Assembly: GCA_963760935.1 (NCBI GenBank)
Contig: CAVXFB010000006.1
Coordinates: forward strand, 1,052,337 to 1,116,336
Source of the DNA: CAVXFB01 sp963760935
GTDB taxonomy: Bacteria; Planctomycetota; Planctomycetia; Pirellulales; Thermoguttaceae
Direction of reading: 5' to 3'
DNA length: 64,000 bases
Position numbers and translations under genes: made by a program. This document shows, in pieces, positions 58,173 through 64,000 of this stretch. A model generated the notes under the pieces. That model searched no databases and was not told the DNA's origin. It was given only the letters and a program-made list of their open reading frames with translations. Position 1 is the first letter of the stretch. Every line of letters starts with the position of its first letter.

Positions 58173-61148
58173 ATGAGCCTATTGGACCAGCAGCGCGAAC
58201 GGATCCAGGATGATCTACGCGGCCTAGTCGCCGGCGAGGTGCGCTGTGACGATGTCTTTCTGCAGCTTTTTGCCAGCGACGCGAGCATTTACGAAATCAA
58301 GCCTGTTGCCGTGGTTCGCCCTGCTTCTACGGCCGACGTAGCGGCTTGCCTGCAATATGCATCGACAAAGCGTCTGCCCGTCCACGCTCGCGGGGCGGGC
58401 ACTGGTGTCGCAGGGCAATCGATCGGCCCGGGGCTGATCGTCGATTTCGCGGCACATCTGCGACGCGTGATCCGCATCGACGACGACCGCGTTCGCGTCC
58501 AAGCCGGAGTGGTTCATGAGCGGCTCAACGAGCAGTTGCGCAAGTATGGAAGGCGATTTGGGCCAGACCCCGCCACGACGAGCGTCACCACGATCGGCAG
58601 CATGTTGGCCATCGACGCAGCGGGAAGCCGCTGGTTGAAGTACGGCTCGACGCGCCGCCACGTGCAAAGTTTGCAGATTGTGCTGGCCGACGGCGAAGTG
58701 CTGGAAGTCGGCCGCGAGCCGCTGGTGGATGGCGTCAGCACCAGTGCGATTCCACGAAAACGCGAGTTGGTTAATCGGCTCGCTGCGTTGTTGACCGAGC
58801 GGGCAGATCTAATCCGCCATAGTCAGCCGCTGAACCGGTTACATCCGTGCGGCTATAACCTGACCGACGTGTTGGGTGATGACTACGTGGATTTAGCTCG
58901 ATTGCTCGCCGGTTCAGAAGGCACGCTGGCCCTAATTACTGAAGCATTGTTGGCCACCGAACCGCTGCCACAGCATCGGGGCGTCGCGCTGTTGTTGTTC
59001 GATAGCCTGGAAAAGGCGGCACGGACAGTGCTCGACGTCTTGGCCATCAGTCCGACGGCGTGCGATTTGATGGATCGGCGGCATCTGAGCTTTGCCCGCG
59101 AGGCCGAGCCGCGCTTCGAACAGCTCGTTCCACCGGAAACCGAGGCAGTGTTATTGGTGGAAGTCGACGGCGACGACCCGCTGGAGATTCGCAGCCGACT
59201 GCAACGGTTGGTGGGCGACGTGTGGCAGCAGAAACGATTGGCGTTTGGGGCGCGTCAGGCCTTTGAAGAGGATGAAACGCGGTTCTACTGGCATCTCGTC
59301 GATGGTGTGAAGCCGGCGTTCTATCGCATGAAAGGCCCCAGCCGGCCGGTGCCAGTCGTCGAAGATATCTCGGTTCCTCCCGAGATGCTCTCGGACTTCC
59401 TCGTTCGCATCCAGAACACCCTCAAGCGTCACCAGGTGACTGCCTCGCTGTTTTGTCACGCGGGTCACGGCCAATGCCACATCGAGCCGTTTCTCGATCT
59501 CTCGCAGCCAGACGAAGTGCAACGCATGCGAGGGCTGGCCAACGATCTGTATCAGGAAACCGTGGCCGTCCAGGGGAGCATCGGCGGCGAACACGGCTGT
59601 GGGCTTAGCCGAACTGGCTTCGTGCGTGAGCAGGCTGGACCGCTGTTCGACGTGTTTGTAGAAGTGAAACGGATCTTCGACCCCGAGAACATCCTCAACC
59701 CGGGCAAAATCGTCGGGGATGATCCTGATATCATCACACGTAACCTACAAGAGCCGCTGCCGATATTGGCGGCTCAGACCGAGGGCAATCAGGAGCATGA
59801 AGAGGCCGACGCAGCCGCACCCGAACTGCGGAACCTGGTCGAATTGCAGTTGAATTGGCAGCCGGCACGACTTCACGACGCGGTGGCCGCGTGCAATCGT
59901 TGCGGCCAGTGCCGTACGCAAACGCACCGGGTTCGCATGTGCCCGATCTTCCGTTTCGCGCCGACCGAAGAAGCATCCCCCCGGGCAAAAGTGAACTTGA
60001 TCCGCGGCGTGCTGACCGGTGCGCTGGACCTCCACCTTCTCACGAGCGATGAATTCAAGACGATTGCCGATCTTTGCGTTCACTGCCATTCGTGCCGCTT
60101 GGAGTGCCCGGCCGAGGTCGATATTCCACGATTGATGCGGGAGAGCAAAGCGGCGTACGTGAGCGCCAAGGGGCTGCCGCTTGCCGATTGGGCGATGACG
60201 CGGCTCGATCTGCTCGCCACCTTGGGCGGTTTGGTTGCTCCGGTGACGAATTGGGCTCTCCGGAATCGGCAAATGCGGTGGCTGTTGGCGAGGAGTTTGG
60301 GGATTTCGCAAGGGCGCAAACTTCCGCGGGTCACTTCGCGTAGTTTCCTCCGCCGCGCAGCACGCCGACGATTGACTCGGCCCTCGCGGCGCAGCGGTCA
60401 AAAAGTGTTGTACTTCGTCGACATCTACGCCAACTATTTTGACCCACAGTTGGCGGAAGCGGCGGTAGCAGTGCTCGAACACAATGGCGTCTCGGTCTAC
60501 GTTCCCCCAGATCAGCGCCAGGCGGGAATGCCGTCGATCGCTTGCGGTGCTCTCGAACATGCTCGACGCCTGGCGAAACACAATGTCGCGGTACTGGCAG
60601 AGTCCGTCCGACAGGGATATCACGTGGTGGCCACCGAACCGGCCGCGGCACTGTGCCTGACGCACGAGTATCCACAATTGCTTGACGATGACGACACGCG
60701 GCTGGTTGCGGCCAATAGCAGCGAAGCGTGCAGCTACTTGTGGGCAATGCACACTCGCGGCCAATTGCAGCTCGATCTCAAGCCGCTGGACGCCGCGCTC
60801 GGCTACCATACTCCGTGCCACCTCAGGGCACTGCGGGTGGGCTCGCCGGGCGAGCAACTGCTGGGGCTGATACCCGGCCTGCGAGTGCGCCATGTCGAGG
60901 CTGGTTGTTCCGGTATGGCCGGCACGTTCGGCCTACTGCACAAGAACTACCGTAACAGCCTACGCGCCGGTTGGCGGCTCATTTCGCAATTGCGCGATCC
61001 GCAACTGCAGGCCGGTGTCACTGAGTGCAGCACCTGTAAGATGCAAATGGAGCAGGGCGCCACGAAACACACCTTTCACCCAATCGAACTGTTAGCCTTT
61101 TCTTACGGATTAATGCCCCGATTGGGGCGACGGCTGGCGGTGCATTGA
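58173..61148 (+). CDS. fused FAD-binding and Fe-S D-2-hydroxyacid dehydrogenase
   Basis: A 991-residue protein uniting a GlcD-like FAD domain with a GlcF-like Fe-S domain. The PP-loop is VHARGAGTGVAGQSIGPGLI, with GSMLAIDAAGSRWLKYGSTR and LLAGSEGTLALITEAL, then HAGHGQCHIEPFLDLS and GGEHGCGLSRTG. Clusters are bound by CNRCGQCRTQTHRVRMCP and CVHCHSCRLECPAEVDIP, and CCG-like motifs end the protein (TECSTCKMQMEQG). This resembles YdiJ-type D-2-hydroxyglutarate or D-lactate dehydrogenases. ATG 58173 is the start. A C-rich counterpart of the G-run tract lies just upstream. Confidence 0.9.
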   Translation: MSLLDQQRERIQDDLRGLVAGEVRCDDVFLQLFASDASIYEIKPVAVVRPASTADVAACLQYASTKRLPVHARGAGTGVAGQSIGPGLIVDFAAHLRRVIRIDDDRVRVQAGVVHERLNEQLRKYGRRFGPDPATTSVTTIGSMLAIDAAGSRWLKYGSTRRHVQSLQIVLADGEVLEVGREPLVDGVSTSAIPRKRELVNRLAALLTERADLIRHSQPLNRLHPCGYNLTDVLGDDYVDLARLLAGSEGTLALITEALLATEPLPQHRGVALLLFDSLEKAARTVLDVLAISPTACDLMDRRHLSFAREAEPRFEQLVPPETEAVLLVEVDGDDPLEIRSRLQRLVGDVWQQKRLAFGARQAFEEDETRFYWHLVDGVKPAFYRMKGPSRPVPVVEDISVPPEMLSDFLVRIQNTLKRHQVTASLFCHAGHGQCHIEPFLDLSQPDEVQRMRGLANDLYQETVAVQGSIGGEHGCGLSRTGFVREQAGPLFDVFVEVKRIFDPENILNPGKIVGDDPDIITRNLQEPLPILAAQTEGNQEHEEADAAAPELRNLVELQLNWQPARLHDAVAACNRCGQCRTQTHRVRMCPIFRFAPTEEASPRAKVNLIRGVLTGALDLHLLTSDEFKTIADLCVHCHSCRLECPAEVDIPRLMRESKAAYVSAKGLPLADWAMTRLDLLATLGGLVAPVTNWALRNRQMRWLLARSLGISQGRKLPRVTSRSFLRRAARRRLTRPSRRSGQKVLYFVDIYANYFDPQLAEAAVAVLEHNGVSVYVPPDQRQAGMPSIACGALEHARRLAKHNVAVLAESVRQGYHVVATEPAAALCLTHEYPQLLDDDDTRLVAANSSEACSYLWAMHTRGQLQLDLKPLDAALGYHTPCHLRALRVGSPGEQLLGLIPGLRVRHVEAGCSGMAGTFGLLHKNYRNSLRAGWRLISQLRDPQLQAGVTECSTCKMQMEQGATKHTFHPIELLAFSYGLMPRLGRRLAVH

Positions 61149-61179
61149 ATAGCGGTGCATTGAATACTCGAATCCCAAC

Positions 61180-61616
61180 ATGCAAGGAGCTGAGCAGGAC
61201 GTGTGCGATCCATGGTTTGAGCAAGGATTGAAATTTTCGTGCAAGGGATGCGGTGATTGTTGCACCGGGGCGCCCGGCTATGTCTGGGTCAATAAGGCAG
61301 AGATAGCGGCCATGTCGGCAGCCATCGGAATCGATGTTGCGGAGTTCGAGCGGCGCTGATGCGCGCCAAGGTCGGCATCCGCAAGAGCCTTATTGAATGG
61401 GCCAATGGCGACTGCGTATTCTTTCACAGCGAAAGCCGTACATGCGAGGTGTACGACGCCCGACCCCGTCAATGCCGCACATGGCCATTCTGGTCGTCGA
61501 ATCTCACCTCGCCGGCTGCGTGGCAGGAGACCGCTGACCGCTGCCGGGGGTGCAATCGTGGACATGTCGTTCCGCTGGAAGCGATCCTGGCACAGCTCGG
61601 CAACGTGCGGGTCTGA
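61180..61616 (+). CDS. YkgJ-type cysteine cluster protein, frame broken by one missing base
   Basis: A 145-residue protein with CKGCGDCCTGAPGYVWV, the CxxCxxCC cluster of the YkgJ family, and later Cys pairs (TCEVYDARPRQCRTWPFW, CRGCNRG) that complete a metal site for zinc or iron. The first frame stops at 61357-61359, and the second runs 61359-61616; one base is missing near 61356, joining FERR to MRAKVGIRKSLIEW. The start is ATG 61180, preceded by a 12-base direct repeat. The role of YkgJ proteins is unclear. Confidence 0.8.
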
Positions 61617-62023
61617 CGCATCTCGCGGTTCGCTCTGTATCGGTTAGCTGGAGTTTTCGGATTGCGCAACCGATATAGGATTGCAGCGTTTCCGCGGCGG
61701 CGGTGCCGGTGCGCATTTGGTTCGGCCCTCATCGGCCTTTGTTTATAAACGTTTGATGCGAAAGAAGTTACGGCGAACGACTGAGATTCGGCAACCGCGC
61801 ACGATACGTAAGCTCTTTGACAACAGTCGGTTACGATCGGTCCTGCCATCCGCACTTGCGGCCGTGCAGCCGACGTTTGCTTGGAATTGACGACGTTTGG
61901 AAAGCTGGGTTGGGAAGATTGCACTTGACACTAGTCGTTGTGCCACCTACACTTGGAGCAGTTGTGGGCTGCGAAAATCTGGCTATACCACAGGTGCCGA
62001 CCTTCTCAGAGGAGACCTGAGTC
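61617..62023. other. 407-base intergenic region before the HU gene
   Basis: Apart from the promoter at 61925-61953 I see no gene or structure. Several open frames lack family features. Confidence 0.4.
61925..61953 (+). promoter_or_regulatory. strong promoter of the HU gene
   Basis: Consensus TTGACA (61925-61930), exactly 17 bases, TACACT (61948-61953). Start near 61960, leaving a leader of about 64 bases before GTG 62024. Confidence 0.6.
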
Positions 62024-62422
62024 GTGACGAAGAAAGAGATCGTTCGAACCATCTCTGAGGAAATTGGGCTGACACAATTGCAGACGAAGGAGATCGTGCA
62101 GAAGACCTTCGACGCGATTGTAGAGGCGCTGGTGTCGGAGCACCGCATCGAGCTTCGCAATTTCGGCGTCTTTGAGGTGAAGCGTCGTGCCCCCCGCAAG
62201 GCACGCAACCCTCGGACAGGTGACAAGGTCTTTGTGCCGGAGAAGTACGTCGTCACGTTCAAGCCTGGCAAAGAGATGGAGGAGCGAGTTAAGGAACTGG
62301 AGCGTCAAGCGGCTGTCGCCGCCCGGAATGCCCGGGTGAAGGTGACGCCGAGCGACGCTTCTCAGCCTGTGCCGGAACCGCTTGGTGCGGCAACGGCTTA
62401 CAACTCGGAGCCACACGGATAG
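62024..62422 (+). CDS. HU family DNA-binding protein with a C-terminal extension
   Basis: A 132-residue HU/IHF protein. The core ([60 protein letters not shown]) covers about 90 residues with the beta-arm that inserts into DNA. A 40-residue extension follows, rich in Ala, Arg, Glu and Pro ([19 protein letters not shown]). The start is GTG 62024 with GAGGAG upstream. It bends and compacts DNA. The extension is longer than in classical HU and may bind DNA or proteins. Confidence 0.92.
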   Translation: MTKKEIVRTISEEIGLTQLQTKEIVQKTFDAIVEALVSEHRIELRNFGVFEVKRRAPRKARNPRTGDKVFVPEKYVVTFKPGKEMEERVKELERQAAVAARNARVKVTPSDASQPVPEPLGAATAYNSEPHG

Positions 62423-62604
62423 TGGCGAATAGTGCCGAACCGTCACGGAAGATACTTGTCCACCAATCAAAATTTCGTTTTTCCCCTTTTCTCGGTTACG
62501 GAAACATGCGTCCCGACGGTGTCTGTCTGCCCTCGTAGATGTGGGTGGCAGTCGGGTTAATCATGCTTGGAGCATGAAGCGTTTTATATCACGGAGGATG
62601 CGCG

Positions 62605-62823
62605 ATGCATAAGCTAATGATGGCTTTGGCGTGTGGGTTACTCTTGAGCAGCACAGTTGGCTGCATCATTCCGGCGTACTCGGCCGATCCGGTCCGCCGC
62701 ACCCAGGAACTCATGTTCACTTCAGAGGATCTCCGCCTGTTCCTTGACGAATGGGAGCGGATCTGGTTCCTCGACCAGCCGGACCACATGACGCCCTACC
62801 GTACCCACGGCGGCCTCATTTAG
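62605..62823 (+). CDS. small lipoprotein of unknown function
   Basis: A 72-residue protein starting at ATG 62605 after GGAGG. A signal peptide (MMALACGLLLSSTVGC) ends at a lipobox-like TVGC, so it is probably a lipoprotein. The rest, SEDLRLFLDEWERIWFLDQP and HMTPYRTHGGLI, is charged and aromatic and looks strongly conserved. I recall comparable small proteins in planctomycetes, but cannot give a function. Confidence 0.7.
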   Translation: MHKLMMALACGLLLSSTVGCIIPAYSADPVRRTQELMFTSEDLRLFLDEWERIWFLDQPDHMTPYRTHGGLI

Positions 62824-63064
62824 TCGGACTGCGAAACCTATGCTCCGCAGGAAGTAGACGCGCTGACGGGTTGGACGCAGCGGTATCTGTGCCATCCGGC
62901 TCATGTGTGGCCTCACGCGCCTGGGGGTTGGCTTGACAGCGCCGGCCCGAGTCTATAGGCTAGGTGATTAAGGCAAAATGGTCGGCTTTGCCGATACTAT
63001 TGTCCGGCCGACATAGTTGTCGATTCTCCCCTGAACCGCGCTTCGGCGCCACGAAAGGGAAAAC
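62824..63064. other. gap after the small lipoprotein gene
   Basis: Only the promoter-like pair at 62933-62959 was noted. No gene is supported. Confidence 0.3.
62933..62959 (+). promoter_or_regulatory. weak promoter candidate
   Basis: Consensus TTGACA (62933-62938) but only 15 bases to TATAGG (62954-62959). It could serve the following small frame or the sigma factor gene. Confidence 0.3.
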
Positions 63065-63238
63065 ATGGACCGTTACCTCGCTATCACAGTTGCGAACCGC
63101 TCCGTCTTGAGCATTTCTTGCTTCGAGGGCGTCGTCGTCGGTGTAGCGGTCCTAGGGATTCCGGCGCTAGAGCATTCGCTGCTCCACCATGTGCGCCGGG
63201 CAGTGCCGCATTCGGTGGCAAGTTGGCGTGGCTTCTAA
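63065..63238 (+). CDS. possible 57-residue protein
   Basis: A frame from ATG 63065 with an AAAGGGAA word upstream. It encodes one moderately hydrophobic stretch (FEGVVVGVAVLGIPALEHSL) and a His/Arg-rich end. It is short, lacks family resemblance and could be chance. It fills the gap before the sigma factor gene. Confidence 0.3.
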   Translation: MDRYLAITVANRSVLSISCFEGVVVGVAVLGIPALEHSLLHHVRRAVPHSVASWRGF

Positions 63239-63428
63239 GGCACAACAGCCCTAGAAACCGAGCTTGCCTCCGCTAGCTGGCATCCGTCCCACGGCTCATC
63301 CGGCCGCTGAAGATCTATACCGGTCTTCTGCCTCGCCGATGGCCGACGGCCCGCTGGCTTCTCGTTCCGTTGTTTGGGTGCGTTCCCAACGCTCCGCCAT
63401 TCCTGACAACTACAAGTTGACCGCTGCC

Positions 63429-64000
63429 ATGATCGCAAACTCCAGTTCCACCGCCACTTACCTTGATAGTCCGATCGAAGACACCGTTCGCGCGGCACAG
63501 CGCGGCGATCGCCAGGCGTTCGGCCGCTTGGTCGAGCGCTACGAGCGCACCGTGTACGCGGTGGTCTACCGGCGGCTGCGCAATCATGCCGACACACAAG
63601 AGCTTTGCCAGGACGTGTTCCTGCGTGCGATGCGCAAGATCGGTCAGCTTCAGGACGCCCGATGTTTTGCCGGTTGGCTGCGTTCGATCGCCGGTCGGAT
63701 GGCAATCAATCAGGCATTGCGGCGCAAGCCGGCCTCGATTGGCATCGGTTTGGACACATGCAGCATCGAACACCAAACTCCGCTGACCACAATGCTGGCA
63801 CGCGAGCAACGTGCGCAGGTACACGTCGGCCTGCGCCGCTTGGGCTCGCTCGATCGCAAGACGCTTGTGGCGTTCTACTTCGACGGGGCGAGTCTGTTGG
63901 AGATGAGCCGGCAGTTCGCCTCACCCGTCGGAACGATCAAGCGCCGGCTCCACACGGCCCGCAAGCGGTTGGCCAAGGAATTGGAGGCTATTGGAACGCA
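63429..64000 (+). CDS. ECF-type RNA polymerase sigma factor, C-terminus cut by the window edge
   Basis: From ATG 63429 the frame stays open to the window end (190 codons). Region 2 reads RGDRQAFGRLVERYERTVYA and DTQELCQDVFLRAMRKIGQL, with CFAGWLRSIAGRMAINQALR behind it. Region 4 reads LGSLDRKTLVAFYFDGASLL and FASPVGTIKRRLHTARKRLA, the helix-turn-helix for the -35 box. This is the ECF layout without regions 1 and 3. A cognate anti-sigma factor would be expected outside the window. Confidence 0.88.
   Translation, partial: MIANSSSTATYLDSPIEDTVRAAQRGDRQAFGRLVERYERTVYAVVYRRLRNHADTQELCQDVFLRAMRKIGQLQDARCFAGWLRSIAGRMAINQALRRKPASIGIGLDTCSIEHQTPLTTMLAREQRAQVHVGLRRLGSLDRKTLVAFYFDGASLLEMSRQFASPVGTIKRRLHTARKRLAKELEAIGT

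Noticed and set aside
59745..60893. A 382-codon open frame antisense to the fused dehydrogenase
   Set aside because: The plus-strand gene has intact FAD and Fe-S motifs throughout; the antisense frame is rich in His, Arg and Gln without structure.

Overview
The window is GC-rich bacterial chromosome and most probably comes from a planctomycete of the Pirellulales type. This is an inference. It rests on a DUF1598-type secreted protein, a TMTC-like membrane/TPR protein, leucine-rich repeats of the VTDxGL type, a zinc-ribbon/STN-like protein, a small lipoprotein of a kind I associate with this group, many GTG/TTG starts, and housekeeping genes scattered over both strands. No rRNA, tRNA or CRISPR array was found.

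Layout. 0-7 kb: partial methyltransferase, AlaC-like aminotransferase, HIT protein, ScpA, RNase Z-like hydrolase, DUF1598 protein, a 64-residue protein. 7-12 kb: a large TMTC/TPR membrane protein and an unknown 714-residue membrane protein. 12-16.5 kb: thiamine-binding protein and a glycolate oxidase operon glcD-glcE-glcF. 17.3-22.1 kb: ATP synthase genes atpZ-atpI-atpB-atpE-atpF-atpH-atpA on the minus strand behind a strong sigma70-like promoter; atpG, atpD and atpC are not next to them. 22.5-27.4 kb: Rho-N/DUF4912 protein, UVR-motif protein, transglutaminase-like protein, ribF and nrnA in one direction. 27.6-33.1 kb: accessory island with two REP-associated tyrosine transposases (RAYTs), each bracketed by its own inverted REP family, a third RAYT fragment, a 572-bp non-coding direct repeat, gene remnants, and LRR and TPR cargo genes. 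33.1-39.1 kb: glycan cluster with a radical SAM/SPASM protein, a sulfotransferase-GT2-GT4 giant protein and a GT2. 39.4-45.8 kb: nagA, a small protein, and a polyphosphate cluster CHAD-Ppx-PPK1. 46-52.3 kb: alpha/beta hydrolase, hemB, hisD-hisC-hisB and a DUF433/DUF5615 toxin-antitoxin pair. 52.3-64 kb: a nested hairpin element, a zinc-ribbon/STN-like protein, VOC protein, dcd, nth, LON-domain protein, folE, a fused FAD/Fe-S dehydrogenase, a YkgJ-like protein, HU, a small lipoprotein and a partial ECF sigma factor.

Sequence quality matters here. At least eleven genes, several normally essential, are split by single-base indels: scpA, glcF, the DUF4912 gene, ribF, a TPR gene, the sulfotransferase-GT gene, CHAD, hisC, hisD, the STN-like gene and the YkgJ-like gene. 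In each case the other frame continues the family sequence, and adding or removing the stated bases restores a whole number of codons. Several indels fall in homopolymers. Uncorrected long-read or metagenome assembly errors explain this better than gene decay, so I give full-length coordinates for these genes and mark the break.

The most unusual region is the RAYT/REP island. Two unrelated transposase-REP pairs have the same architecture (inverted REP, RAYT, REP overlapping the RAYT stop codon) and sit next to duplicated non-coding units that end exactly at a REP. The trimodular sulfotransferase-glycosyltransferase is the best candidate for new enzymology.
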